From positions 1 to 64,000 of the forward strand of contig JAAESX010000086.1 in the NCBI GenBank assembly GCA_024228935.1: a DNA stretch of 64,000 nt. Direction: 5' to 3'. A program made the position numbers and the translations under genes. Below the pieces are notes generated by a model. The model searched no databases. It had not been told where the DNA came from and saw nothing but the letters and a program-made list of their open reading frames with translations. Shown here piece after piece: positions 35,079-43,596 of this stretch (the first letter of the stretch is position 1; every line of letters starts with the position of its first letter). This DNA comes from Pseudomonadota bacterium (GTDB taxonomy: Bacteria; Myxococcota_A; UBA796; CAJQPC01).

Positions 35079-36926
35079 ATGCTCCTCCTCCTGTCCCTGA
35101 TCGCTTGCTCTGGAATCGAAGGCGACGAAGCCGGCGAATGCGCCGACGGCGCCGACAACGACGCCAACGGGCTGTTCGACTGCGACGATCCTGGCTGCGC
35201 GGGCGGGCCCGACTGCACCGACCCCGTCGACAGCGGCCAGCCACCGATCGACTCGGACCCGCAGGACTCGGACCCTGGGGACTCGGACCCCGGGGACTCG
35301 GACCCCGGGGACTCGGACCCCGGGGACTCGGACGAGTCGACCGACAGCGGTGAGACCGTCCTCGATGCCGATGGCGATGGCTTCGACGCCGACGACATGG
35401 GCGGCGACGACTGTGACGACACCGACCCCGACACCTTCCCCGGGGCCGCCGAGGCGGAGTCGTCGACCGCTTGCATGACCGACGCGGACGGCGATGGCTG
35501 GGGCTCGGACGACCCGACGCCGGGTGTGACGGCCGGGGCCGACTGCGACGACGCCCGAGGCAGCGTGAACCCGGGTGCGTCGGACGGCGTCTTCGGCGAT
35601 CGGAGCTGCGACGGTGAAGGCGGCAGCGGGGATCTTGCCGCGGCCGAGGTCATCCTCGACGGCGAGCTGGAGCGCGACCGCGCCGGTCGCTGGGCCCACG
35701 GCATCGGAGATGTCGACGGGGACGGGCTGGACGACGTCCTGGTAGGCGCCTTCGGCTACGACGACGACCGCGGCCGGGTCTACATCCTGCTCGGCAAGAA
35801 CCTGGCGAGCGGGTTGCTCTCAGGGGCCGACCACGTCCTGGTCGGCGAGGAGGTCGGCGACAAGGCCGGCTGGACGGCCGCGTCGGGCGACCTCGATGGA
35901 GACGGAACGCCGGACGTCGCGGTCGGCGCCCCGGGCGCGTCTGCGGTGTACGTCGTCTACGGCGCGAGCCTGGGCAGCATGGACCTGGGCGACGCCGACG
36001 TCGTGATCCGTGGCGAGGCTGGCCAGGAGCTGGGCCGGTCGGTGGCGGTCGGCGACGTGGACGGCGACGGTCGGGACGACCTGGTCGTGGGGGCCGCCGG
36101 GGGCGCAGGGCTGGTCGCGGTGTTCGACGGGGCGACGCTCGGGAGCGCGGCGTCGCTCGCCGACGCGGACAGCACGCTGGTCGGCGACGCCGAAGGTGAC
36201 GAGGTGGGCCGCACGCTGGCGCTGGGCGATGTGGACGCGGACGGCACCCAGGACCTGGTCATCGGCGGCGCGACCGAGAGCTTCGCCAACAGCTCGGATC
36301 GAGGCACGGTCCACGTCGTCCTGGCCTCGGGGTTGGTGCCGGGCGAGACGTCGCTCACCGGGGTGTGGGACCACGTCATGCTCGAGCAGGACGGCAAGGA
36401 CGACTTCGCGGCCGCGTTGGCGACACTGGACGTGGACGGCGACGGCCACGCGGACATCCTCATCGGGGGAGGCGACTCCTGGTCCGGGAGCGGGCACGCG
36501 GGCATCGCCTACCTGTTCCTGGCGAGCTCGCTGGGCGGGGATGCGTTGTCCGCGAGCACCGCGGACCACTGGTTCGGCGGGGTCCACACAGACTCGAACG
36601 CCGCCGGTGCCCCTGGCTCGGTCGGGTCGGTCGGCGACCTCGACGGCGACGGTCTCGACGACGTGCTCATCGGCGCGAACGGCGCGACGTCGAGCGAGGG
36701 CGCCGCCCACATCGTCCTCGCGGCGAGCCTTCCTGGCGGGCAGGTCCACCTGCTCGACGCCGACCACACCCTGACGGGCGCAGTGGGAGATGGGGAGCTG
36801 GGCCTTCGCGTCACCACCGCGGGTGACGTCAACGGGGACGGCTCGACGGATCTCTTGATCGGGATGATGGGGGCCGACCACACCGCCAGCACTGCCGGGC
36901 GTGTGTACATCGTCCACGGGCCGTAG
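35079..36926 (+). CDS. FG-GAP (integrin-alpha-like propeller) lipoprotein with MopE-type calcium motifs
   Basis: 615 residues starting MLLLLSLIACSGIEGD (lipid Cys 10). An acidic linker contains five 15-bp repeats (DSDPG units, 35264-35333). MopE/TSP3-like calcium loops follow (DADGDGFDADD, DDCDDTDPDTFPG, DADGDGWGSDD, ADCDDARGSVNPG). Seven or so FG-GAP blades complete it, e.g. GIGDVDGDGLDDVLVGAFGY, ASGDLDGDGTPDVAVGAPG, VGDVDGDGRDDLVVGAAGG, SVGDLDGDGLDDVLIGANG and AGDVNGDGSTDLLIGMMG. The propeller probably binds calcium and mediates surface adhesion. It is intact, unlike the related remnants at 9588-10817. The selenoprotein gene starts 23 bases after its stop. Confidence 0.9.
   Translation: MLLLLSLIACSGIEGDEAGECADGADNDANGLFDCDDPGCAGGPDCTDPVDSGQPPIDSDPQDSDPGDSDPGDSDPGDSDPGDSDESTDSGETVLDADGDGFDADDMGGDDCDDTDPDTFPGAAEAESSTACMTDADGDGWGSDDPTPGVTAGADCDDARGSVNPGASDGVFGDRSCDGEGGSGDLAAAEVILDGELERDRAGRWAHGIGDVDGDGLDDVLVGAFGYDDDRGRVYILLGKNLASGLLSGADHVLVGEEVGDKAGWTAASGDLDGDGTPDVAVGAPGASAVYVVYGASLGSMDLGDADVVIRGEAGQELGRSVAVGDVDGDGRDDLVVGAAGGAGLVAVFDGATLGSAASLADADSTLVGDAEGDEVGRTLALGDVDADGTQDLVIGGATESFANSSDRGTVHVVLASGLVPGETSLTGVWDHVMLEQDGKDDFAAALATLDVDGDGHADILIGGGDSWSGSGHAGIAYLFLASSLGGDALSASTADHWFGGVHTDSNAAGAPGSVGSVGDLDGDGLDDVLIGANGATSSEGAAHIVLAASLPGGQVHLLDADHTLTGAVGDGELGLRVTTAGDVNGDGSTDLLIGMMGADHTASTAGRVYIVHGP
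35264..35333 (+). repeat. 15-bp tandem repeat coding for the DSDPG linker
   Basis: Five near-identical copies of GACTCGGACCCCGGG run head to tail inside the lipoprotein linker. Copies differ only by a C/T at one position, indicating recent expansion by slippage. Being in frame, gain or loss of units would change linker length without breaking the protein. Confidence 0.85.
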
Positions 36927-36948
36927 ACTGCCCGCACAAGGAGGTCGC

Positions 36949-37173
36949 ATGCGAATCGAGATCCGCTACTGCGTGGCTTGAAACTACAAGCCCCGCGCCG
37001 CCGGTCTGGCGGCTGACATCTTGGAGAAGACAGGCGAGCGGACCGAGCTGGTGCCCGGCGCTCGCGGGGAGTTCACGATCTGGGTCGATGGCCGCAAGGT
37101 CGCCGGCAAGGGCCCCGACGGGTTCCCGAGCTCGGAGCAGGTGCTGGACGTGGTCACCGCCGCGCTGGGCTGA
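36949..37173 (+). CDS. SelW/SelT/Rdx-family selenoprotein (UGA-encoded selenocysteine, CxxU)
   Basis: A perfect ribosome-binding site (AAGGAGG at 36938-36944) precedes ATG 36949. The frame reads MRIEIRYCVA, then TGA (36979-36981, codon 11), then NYKPRAAGLAADILEK, ELVPGARGEFTIWVDGRKV and GPDGFPSSEQVLDVV, ending at TGA 37171-37173. This is the thioredoxin-like Rdx fold of selenoprotein W, whose redox motif CxxC/CxxU falls exactly here (C-V-A-U). Twenty-one bases after the UGA a hairpin with apical GGUCU is present (see SECIS entry). Total 74 residues with Sec, the usual SelW size. An ordinary gene caller would miss or truncate it. The protein would act in cytoplasmic thiol redox control. Confidence 0.88.
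36997..37013 (+). promoter_or_regulatory. Bacterial SECIS hairpin in the SelW-like gene
   Basis: GCCGCC-GGTCT-GGCGGC forms a perfect six-pair GC stem with a five-base GGUCU loop, 21 bases after the in-frame UGA. The apical GGUC(U) loop is the SelB-recognition feature of E. coli fdhF, where it lies 18 bases after the UGA. The position inside the coding region just downstream of UGA is required in bacteria. None of the other in-frame TGA codons in the window has such a hairpin. Confidence 0.82.
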
Positions 37174-37241
37174 CCTCAGCCCGCCGCAGGTGTGGCAGCG
37201 ATTCGGCCTTGTGGCGGTTACGCGCCGCGCTGGGGGCCAGC

Positions 37242-38273
37242 ATGAGCAGAGAGCTCGAGGGACGAATCTGCCTGGTCGCCGGAGCCACCCGAGGAGCCGG
37301 TCGTGGCATCGCGGTCGGACTCGGCGAGCGAGGCGCCACCGTCTGGTGCACCGGCCGAAGCGTTCGCGGGAGCACGCCCGAGGGCCGCCCCGAGACCATC
37401 GAAGAGACCGCCGAACTGGTCACGGCGGCTGGCGGCGAGGGCCTCTGGCGACAGGTCGACCACACCGATCCGGACCCGGTCCGCGGACTGGTCGAGGCCA
37501 TCCGCGAGCGCCACGGCCGCTTGGACGTCCTCGTGAACGACATCTGGGGCGGCGACGGCCTGAACAACTGGAAGTCGGCCTGGGAGTTCGAGCTGGCGGA
37601 CGGTCTCCGCATGCTTCAGCTCGGGGTGACGACCCACCTCATCACGGCGAACCTGGCGCTCTCGCTCCTGCTGGAGAGCGACGCCGGCCTGCACGTCGAG
37701 ATCACCGATGGGTCCGGCGACTACTACCGAGGCTCGCTGTTCTAGGACCTCGCCAAGGCGGACACCCGTCGCATCGCCTTCGGCCTGAACCGCGAGCTCG
37801 CCCCGAAGGGCCACTCGGCCGTGGCCATCACCCCCGGCTTCCTTCGCAGCGAGCGGATGCTGGAGCTGTTCGAGGTCACGCCGGAGACGTGGAAGGACGG
37901 CGCGGCCAAGGACCCGCACTTCGCCTGGTCCGAGAGCCCCGCGTTCGTCGGTCGAGGCCTGGCCGCGCTCGCCGCCGATCCCGACCGGGCGCGCTTCGGG
38001 GGGCAAGCGCTCAGCAGCGGCACGCTCGGTCGCGTCTACGACCTGCGCGACGCCGACGGCTCGCAGCCCGACTTCCCTGGGCGGGCCATCACGACGCTGA
38101 TCGAGGACCTGTCCGGGATCGACCCCGCCTCGCTGAGCACGGTCGAGGAGCTAGTCGCTGCGTGTGGACCGATGGGCGCACCGTTCGCGGGCCTCATCGG
38201 CATCGAGCTGCTGGCTCGGCTGCAGGCTGGAGACGACGTGGAGACCGCGGTCCGCGCGACCCTTCACCTGTGA
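37242..38273 (+). pseudogene. Short-chain dehydrogenase gene with TAG at the catalytic Tyr codon
   Basis: From ATG 37242 the protein reads as an SDR: ICLVAGATRGAGRGIAVGL for cofactor binding, DVLVNDIWGGD and VEITDGSGDYYRGSLF. A TAG follows at 37743-37745 (codon 168 of 344), then in the same frame DLAKADTRRIAFGLNRELAP, VAITPGFLRSERML and a C-terminal extension. Restoring Tyr at the TAG recreates YDLAK, the YxxxK active site, and the surrounding sequence matches the SDR subgroup with FYDLxK and TPGFLRSE. Everything else is intact. A TAC to TAG change would abolish catalysis unless the codon is suppressed. A sequence error must also be considered. It stands between selW and the ankyrin gene. Confidence 0.8.
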
Positions 38274-38298
38274 GCAGACCGGCGCACCTCGGCCGGTC

Positions 38299-39012
38299 CT
38301 ACCGCTGGACGATCTGCTCCACCAGCTCGTCCAGCGTCGTGTCGCAGTCGTGGAGCGTGTCCGGGTCCAGGTCGAACCGCTGGACCATCGCCACCGCGAA
38401 GCTGGACAGCGCGTCCTGTCCCGCACAGATCTGGACGTCCGGCGAGGCCGGCTGGCGGTAGGTGGCCCGGTACAGGCGGTGCACGGTCCGGCGGACCCGC
38501 TCCTCGGGCGGACGCTCGGGACTCGCAGTCGGGGTCGCCGCCGTCCCGGCGCGGACCAGGGCATTCCGCACGCCCTCGTCCATCGTCCGGTCCAAGGCGG
38601 TCCGGCCTTCACGGTCCTTCAGCGTCACGTCCGCACCTCGCCGCAGAAGCAGACGGACTTTTCGGGCATCGCCGTACTGGGCGGCCATGTGCAGGGCGGT
38701 CCTGACGGTCGCGCCGGCTTCCAGCGGGAGCTCCATGGTCTACAGCGAGCCGTTCGCGACCGCCTCGTGCAGGGCGGTCATGCCGTGGTCGTCGACAGCG
38801 TGGACGTCGGCGCCATGCTGGAGCAGCAGCCGGCAGAGCGTCGCGTCCTGGGCCGCGGGGAACAGCGCGGTCTCCCCGCGATGGCCCTTCGCCTCGACGT
38901 CGGCTCCCGCCGCCAGAAGCGCGCGAACCGCGTCCAGGCGAAGGGTGCGCAGTGCAGGGGGCTCCCCCTCGTCGGGTCGAGCGTCTTGGACGCTCCGATA
39001 CAGATCGCTCAC
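38299..39012 (-). pseudogene. Ankyrin-repeat protein gene with in-frame TAG
   Basis: GTG 39012 overlaps the norR stop (GTGA). Ankyrin repeats follow: LDAVRALLAAGADVEAKGHR, GETALFPAAQDATLCRLLLQ, HGADVHAVDDHGMTALHEAV. A TAG at 38740-38742 (codon 91 of 238) interrupts, and the same frame resumes TMELPLEAGATVRTALHMAA, YGDARKVRLLLRRGADVTLK and DREGRTALDRTM. Putting any residue at the TAG restores a continuous helix (NGSL-x-TMELPLEAGA). The last 85 residues are a non-ankyrin helical tail with DTTLDELVEQIVQR. ATG 38736 could start a separate C-terminal product. Being co-transcribed with norR, it may belong to the nitric-oxide response. Confidence 0.7.
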
Positions 39013-40553
39013 TTCAGCTCGAGTCGAGCGGCAAGGCGATGCAGGTTGCTCCGCTGGACGCCCAGGCGCCGAGCCGCCTCGGCCCAGTTGCCGTCGGAGT
39101 CCGCCACCGCGCGCTCGATGGTGCGCCGGGTGAAGGCGTCGGTCGCCGCGCGAAGCGTCTGGCCGGGCACCGGAGCCGAGGGCGCCGTGCCTGGGGCTGC
39201 GGCGTGGTGCGGCGGGCCGAGCGCCAGGTGCTCGTCCTCGACCACGACCGTGTCGCGGTGCTGGCCCCGGGACGCTCGCAGCGCCGCGCGGACCATGACG
39301 TGCTCGAGCTCGCGGACGTTCCCAGGCCAGTCGTAGGCCTCGAGCTCCGCCCGCCCCGACTCGCCGAGCCGGACCGCACCCAGACCGAGCTTCACCCGGG
39401 CTCGGTCGAGGAAGTGGCCGGCCAGGAGCAGCACGTCGCCACGGCGGTCGCGCAGCGGCGGGATGGCCAGCGGGTACACGCTCAGGCGGTGGTAGAGGTC
39501 CGCGCGAAAGCGGCCCGCCCTGACCTCCTCGGCCAGGTCCCGGTTGGTCGCGGCGAGGATGCGTACGTCCACCTGATGCGGGCGGTCCGAGCCGACGCGC
39601 TGGACCTCGCCGGACTGCAGGACGCGCAGAAGCTTGGGCTGGATCGAGGCCGGCAGCTCGCCGACCTCGTCCAGGAACAGGGTGCCGCGATCGGCGAGCT
39701 CGAACTTGCCCGCGCGGTCGCCCGTCGCTCCGGTGAACGAGCCTCGGATGTGACCGAACAGCTCGCTCTCGGCGATGGACTCGGGCAGGGCGGCGCAGTT
39801 CACCCGGATCAGCGGTCGGTCGTGGCGCGGAGACTGTGCGTGGACGGCCTGGGCGACGAGCTCCTTGCCGACACCGGTCTCCCCCGTGATGAGCGCCGTG
39901 AGGTCGGACCGCGCCAGCGACTCGATCTCGTCCCGAAGACGGACCAGGGGCTCGCTGCGGCCGAGCAACTCGCCGGCCTGTCGGTTCGCGTCGCGCATCA
40001 GCTGGCTCGCGAGCATCCGCTGTCGGGTCGCCGCGAGCTCCAGGGCGTCGATCAGCTGACTCGTTCGCACGGCAGCCCCCGCCAGCCCGGCGAACGCCGC
40101 GACGATCTCGTCCGCCACGTCGTCGAACGCGGTCGGATCGAGCGAGTCGACGGTCAGCACCCCGATGACCTCGCCCTCGACCACCAGCGGAGCGCCCATG
40201 CACGCGTGCACGTGGGAGAGGTTGCCGCCGGCGCACAGGAGCCCGTCGAACGGGTCGGGCAGCGTGCTCCCGGTGAATCGGACGGTCCCTTCGGCGGTCA
40301 GCAAGCGGGCCAGTCGCGGGTGGTCGGCGGGCCGGAAACGCCGCCCCAGGACCTCGGGCCGCAGCCCATCCGCCACGACCGGAACGAGGGTCCCTTCGTC
40401 GAGCCGCAGGATGGTCGCGGCGTCGCAGGGAAGAAGACGTCGGATGGCAGCGGCCATGCGGCGCTGCCGGTCGTCGGTGGCCAGGTTCGCGCACAGGTCC
40501 TGGGCGATGTCGACGAGGGGCTGCCAGCGGTCACGGGGAGGTGAGCTCAACAT
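39009..40553 (-). CDS. norR: Nitric-oxide-sensing sigma-54 activator NorR
   Basis: 514 residues in the NorR layout. The GAF domain (about 20-170) has the iron-site-like DPFDG (Asp 100/103), HACMGAPL (Cys 118) and [10 protein letters not shown] (Asp 136). The AAA+ domain has GETGVGKE (224-231), the sigma-54-contact loop as GSFTGA instead of the usual GAFTGA, and [11 protein letters not shown] Fis-type HTH closes the protein ([20 protein letters not shown]). NO binding to the GAF iron relieves repression and activates sigma-54 transcription of nor genes. It is divergent from norC with 176 bases between starts, and its stop overlaps the ankyrin gene. Confidence 0.93.
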   Translation of the reverse strand: MLSSPPRDRWQPLVDIAQDLCANLATDDRQRRMAAAIRRLLPCDAATILRLDEGTLVPVVADGLRPEVLGRRFRPADHPRLARLLTAEGTVRFTGSTLPDPFDGLLCAGGNLSHVHACMGAPLVVEGEVIGVLTVDSLDPTAFDDVADEIVAAFAGLAGAAVRTSQLIDALELAATRQRMLASQLMRDANRQAGELLGRSEPLVRLRDEIESLARSDLTALITGETGVGKELVAQAVHAQSPRHDRPLIRVNCAALPESIAESELFGHIRGSFTGATGDRAGKFELADRGTLFLDEVGELPASIQPKLLRVLQSGEVQRVGSDRPHQVDVRILAATNRDLAEEVRAGRFRADLYHRLSVYPLAIPPLRDRRGDVLLLAGHFLDRARVKLGLGAVRLGESGRAELEAYDWPGNVRELEHVMVRAALRASRGQHRDTVVVEDEHLALGPPHHAAAPGTAPSAPVPGQTLRAATDAFTRRTIERAVADSDGNWAEAARRLGVQRSNLHRLAARLELK

Positions 40554-40589
40554 GACAACGCCGCTATCCTATCGACAACCACGGGGGTA

Positions 40590-40600
40590 GTCGGATCGAC
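40590..40600. promoter_or_regulatory. Candidate NorR enhancer site (GT-N7-AC)
   Basis: GTCGGATCGAC fits the GT(N7)AC core of NorR-binding sites and is itself a near-palindrome. It lies 44 bases upstream of the sigma-54 -24 element. NorR normally needs three such sites; I could find only one good match, and GT-N7-AC is a weak pattern, so this is tentative. Confidence 0.3.
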
Positions 40601-40643
40601 ACTGCCCGATGCATCGATCCAGTGGTCATGCGGATCAACGTCC

Positions 40644-40660
40644 TGGCACGGCTCTTGCTG
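40644..40660 (+). promoter_or_regulatory. Sigma-54 (-24/-12) promoter for norCBQD
   Basis: TGGCACG-GCTC-TTGCTG matches the sigma-54 consensus TGGCACG-N4-TTGCW, with the invariant GG at -24 and GC at -12 in correct spacing. Transcription would begin near 40671, so the norC start must lie downstream at ATG 40730 and not at the longer in-frame GTG 40622. It agrees with the divergent sigma-54 activator NorR. Confidence 0.85.
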
Positions 40661-40729
40661 TACGCGACAGCACCAGGACGTTCCCTGGCCTCCACCCCTG
40701 CGCGGGCTCGCGTCCGCACGAGGCTCAAC

Positions 40730-41425
40730 ATGCTGTCCAAGTCCCAGGCGAGGTTGTTCTTCCTCATCGCCACCGTGGGGTTCTCGGGCGTCTTTCTCTG
40801 GCTGACCGTCGACACGATGGCCCAGGTCGGCGACCGCACCAATGAAGACCAACTGACCGACCAGGTCGTCCGTGGAAAGGAGATCTGGGAGAAGAACAAC
40901 TGCATGGGGTGCCACACGCTCCTCGGCGAAGGCGCCTACTACGCGCCCGAGCTCACCAAGGTCGTGGACCGGCGTGGGGCCGAGTGGATGCGGGTGTTCC
41001 TGAAGGATCCCGAGGCCATGTACCCGGGCCGCCGAAAGATGGTGCAGTACGACTTCACCGACGAGGAGATCGAGGAGCTGATCGCGTTCTTCACGTGGAT
41101 CGGCGAGATCGACACGAACGGCTTCCCGGCCGAGCCGGACCTGAAGCCCGTGGGCTCGTCGGCGGCCATCGCGGCCCCCGTCGGTGCCGCCGGCGCGCCA
41201 CCCGTCTTCGACACGATCTGTGTCAGCTGCCATCAGTACAGAGGCCAGGGCGGAAACGTCGGGCCCGCCCTGGATGGCGTTGGCAGCCGGTACAGCTCCG
41301 CGGACCTCCGCGCCTGGCTGTCCGACCCCCAGTCCGTGAAGCCCGGGACCGCCATGCCGGACCTGGGACTGACCGATGAACAACTCGATGGCCTGACCGC
41401 CTTCCTCATGGCGTCGGAGAACTGA
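40730..41425 (+). CDS. norC: Nitric oxide reductase subunit C with an extra cytochrome c domain
   Basis: 231 residues from ATG 40730. One N-terminal membrane anchor (ARLFFLIATVGFSGVFLW) is followed by the NorC cytochrome domain: NNCMGCHTLLGEGAYYAPEL with heme Cys 58 and 61 and His 62, and AMYPGRRKM with the Met ligand region. This domain passes electrons to NorB. Typical NorC proteins are about 150 residues and end near residue 140. Here a Gly/Ala/Pro linker leads to a second c-type domain with CVSCH (164-168) and a Met ligand region GTAMPDL (Met 209). The stop overlaps the norB ATG (TGATG). The extra domain may accept electrons from a periplasmic donor. Confidence 0.92.
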   Translation: MLSKSQARLFFLIATVGFSGVFLWLTVDTMAQVGDRTNEDQLTDQVVRGKEIWEKNNCMGCHTLLGEGAYYAPELTKVVDRRGAEWMRVFLKDPEAMYPGRRKMVQYDFTDEEIEELIAFFTWIGEIDTNGFPAEPDLKPVGSSAAIAAPVGAAGAPPVFDTICVSCHQYRGQGGNVGPALDGVGSRYSSADLRAWLSDPQSVKPGTAMPDLGLTDEQLDGLTAFLMASEN

Positions 41426-42795
41426 TGCACTCCCTCAAGTACGAATCGTGGAAGGTGGCCTGGGCGTTCTTCGCCACCTGCATGCTCTTGCTCGTCCTGC
41501 AGATCGTCTACGGCTTCATCATGGGCTTCGCGCACATGGGCCTCGATGTGCTCCACGAGTGGATTCCCTTCAACACAGCGCGCGCAACCCACACGAACCT
41601 GCTGGTCGTCTGGCTCCTCGCCGGCTTCATGGGCTCGGCCTACTACATCATCCCCGATGAGACCCAGAACGAGATCTGGAGCATGAAGCTCGCGTGGGTC
41701 CAGTGGGGCTCCCTGGTCGTCGTCGGCGTCGTGGCCGTGGCCGGGTTCCACCTGAACTGGTGGGAGGGGCGCAAGTTCCTCGAGATCCCGCGACCGCTCG
41801 ACTACCTGGTCGTCGTGAACGTCCTGGCGTTCCTGCTGAACATCGGCATGACCATCCTGAAGGGGAAGCGGTACACCACCACGGCGCTCACGCTGTTGGC
41901 TGGTCTGCTCGCCGCGGCGCTCTTGTACCTGCCCGGCATGATCACCTTCGATTCCCAGGTGATCGACAGCTACTTCCGCTGGTGGGTCGTCCACCTTTGG
42001 GTCGAGGGCGTGTGGGAGCTCGTGATGGGCGCCATCCTGTCCTACCTGCTCATCAAGCTGTCCGGCGTCGACCGCGAGGTCATCGAGAAGTGGCTCTACG
42101 TCATCGTCGGCCTGACCTTCATCTCGGGCATCCTCGGGACAGGGCATCACTACTACTGGATCGGTGCTCCTGAGTACTGGCTGATGGTCGGTGGTCTCTT
42201 CTCCGCGCTCGAGCCGCTCGCGTTCCTCGGAATGGCCCTCTACACGGTCGCCATGGCTCGTCGAGGTGGACGGAAGCACGACAACAGCACGGCCCTGTAC
42301 TGGTCGGTCGGCTGCGGCATCCTGTCGTTCGTCGGCGCGGGCTTCCTGGGCTTCGCGCACACGCTTCCCCAGGTCAACATCTGGACGCACGGCACGCTGG
42401 TGACGGCGATGCACGGTCACCTGGCGTTCTGGGGCGCCTACGCGATGCTCATCTTCGCGATGATCGCGTACGCACTGCCGGAGATGACGGGACGCAAGCT
42501 GTACACGCACTGGGCCAACGAGTGGTCCTTCTGGGTCAGCAACATCGGCATGGTCGCGATGACGGGCGCCTTTGCGGTGGCCGGCGTGACGCAGGTGTAC
42601 CTCGAGCGCCGCATCGGCATGGACTTCCTGGACGTCCAGGACGCGGTGGAGGTCCACTTCCTGGGTCTGGTGCTCGCGGCGACGCTCTTCACGATCGGAA
42701 TCGGCTTGTTCATCTGGGTCTTCACCCGGTACGGCATGCCGCTGCGCATGGAGGTGTCCGGCTCGCCGGCGCCCGTGCCTGCGAGCACGAAGTGA
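41425..42795 (+). CDS. norB: Nitric oxide reductase catalytic subunit B (cNOR type)
   Basis: 456 residues with 12 hydrophobic helices. All ligands of cNOR are present: low-spin heme b His 56 (RATHTN) and His 332 in MHGHLAFWG with His 330 for heme b3, and the FeB site His 190, His 241 and His 242 (WVVHLWVEGVWE, GTGHHYYW). The FeB Glu 194 and the proton-path Glu 263 (FSALEPL) are also in place. It reduces two NO to N2O at the heme b3-FeB centre with electrons from NorC. The absence of an N-terminal extension distinguishes it from quinol-fed qNOR. It overlaps norC and is followed two bases later by norQ. Confidence 0.97.
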   Translation: MHSLKYESWKVAWAFFATCMLLLVLQIVYGFIMGFAHMGLDVLHEWIPFNTARATHTNLLVVWLLAGFMGSAYYIIPDETQNEIWSMKLAWVQWGSLVVVGVVAVAGFHLNWWEGRKFLEIPRPLDYLVVVNVLAFLLNIGMTILKGKRYTTTALTLLAGLLAAALLYLPGMITFDSQVIDSYFRWWVVHLWVEGVWELVMGAILSYLLIKLSGVDREVIEKWLYVIVGLTFISGILGTGHHYYWIGAPEYWLMVGGLFSALEPLAFLGMALYTVAMARRGGRKHDNSTALYWSVGCGILSFVGAGFLGFAHTLPQVNIWTHGTLVTAMHGHLAFWGAYAMLIFAMIAYALPEMTGRKLYTHWANEWSFWVSNIGMVAMTGAFAVAGVTQVYLERRIGMDFLDVQDAVEVHFLGLVLAATLFTIGIGLFIWVFTRYGMPLRMEVSGSPAPVPASTK

Positions 42796-42797
42796 AC

Positions 42798-43595
42798 ATG
42801 GCGGAGCACTCCCGGCCGGCTGGTCTTCCGTGGTATCGGCCCACCGGTCGGGAGTGTGAGGTCTTCGAGCACTGCTTCGAGAACCACCTCCCGCTGATGG
42901 TCCGCGGCCCGACCGGGTCGGGGAAGTCCCGCTTCGTCGAGCACATGGCGGCGCGGCTGGGGCGACCTCTCGTGACGGTCGCGGCCCACGACGACACCTC
43001 GGCCACGGACCTGACGGGTCGCTGGATCATCCGCGGAGGGGAGACCCGCTGGCAGGACGGTCCGGTGACCCGGGCTGTTCGCCAAGGCGCCATCCTGTAC
43101 ATCGACGAGATCGCCGAGGCCCGTTCGGACGTGGTCGTGGTGCTCCACCCGCTGGCGGACCACCGCCGGCGTCTGTTCGTCGAGCGCCACGACGAGGAGA
43201 TCGAAGCGGCCGAGGGGTTCATGCTCGTGGTGAGCTGGAACCCCGGCTACCAGCGGTCCCTGCGCGAGATCAAGCCGTCGACGCGCCAGCGGTTCGTCGG
43301 GCTGACGTTCGACTTCCCGACGGCCGAGGTCGAGCGCGAGATCCTGGTCGGGGAGACGGGGGTGGACGCCAGCACGGCGTCCCGGCTCGTCGCCCTGGCT
43401 GCTCGCATTCGGAAGCTGGACCATCTGGGACTCGCCGAGCAGCCGTCGACGCGGCTGCTGGTCGGGACCGCCCGGCTGATCCGCAGCGGGCTGCCCGCTC
43501 GCCTGGCCAGCCGGGTGGGGGTCGTCGAGCCGCTCACCGATGACATCGAGGTCGCCTCCGCGCTGACGGATCTGTGCAACCTGGTGTTCGACTGA
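42798..43595 (+). CDS. norQ: MoxR-type AAA+ ATPase NorQ
   Basis: 265 residues. Walker A VRGPTGSGKSRF (37-44), Walker B AILYIDEIAEA, sensor NPGYQRSL and the Arg-rich TRQRFVGL of MoxR/CbbQ/NirQ ATPases. With NorD it inserts or activates the iron of NorB. ATG 42798 lies three bases after the norB stop; GTG 42792 is an overlapping alternative. It belongs to the norCBQD operon. Confidence 0.95.
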   Translation: MAEHSRPAGLPWYRPTGRECEVFEHCFENHLPLMVRGPTGSGKSRFVEHMAARLGRPLVTVAAHDDTSATDLTGRWIIRGGETRWQDGPVTRAVRQGAILYIDEIAEARSDVVVVLHPLADHRRRLFVERHDEEIEAAEGFMLVVSWNPGYQRSLREIKPSTRQRFVGLTFDFPTAEVEREILVGETGVDASTASRLVALAARIRKLDHLGLAEQPSTRLLVGTARLIRSGLPARLASRVGVVEPLTDDIEVASALTDLCNLVFD

Positions 43596-43596
43596 C

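Noticed and set aside
40622..40729. Longer norC start at GTG 40622
   Set aside because: The sigma-54 promoter at 40644-40660 lies inside this extension, and the extension lacks NorC-like sequence.
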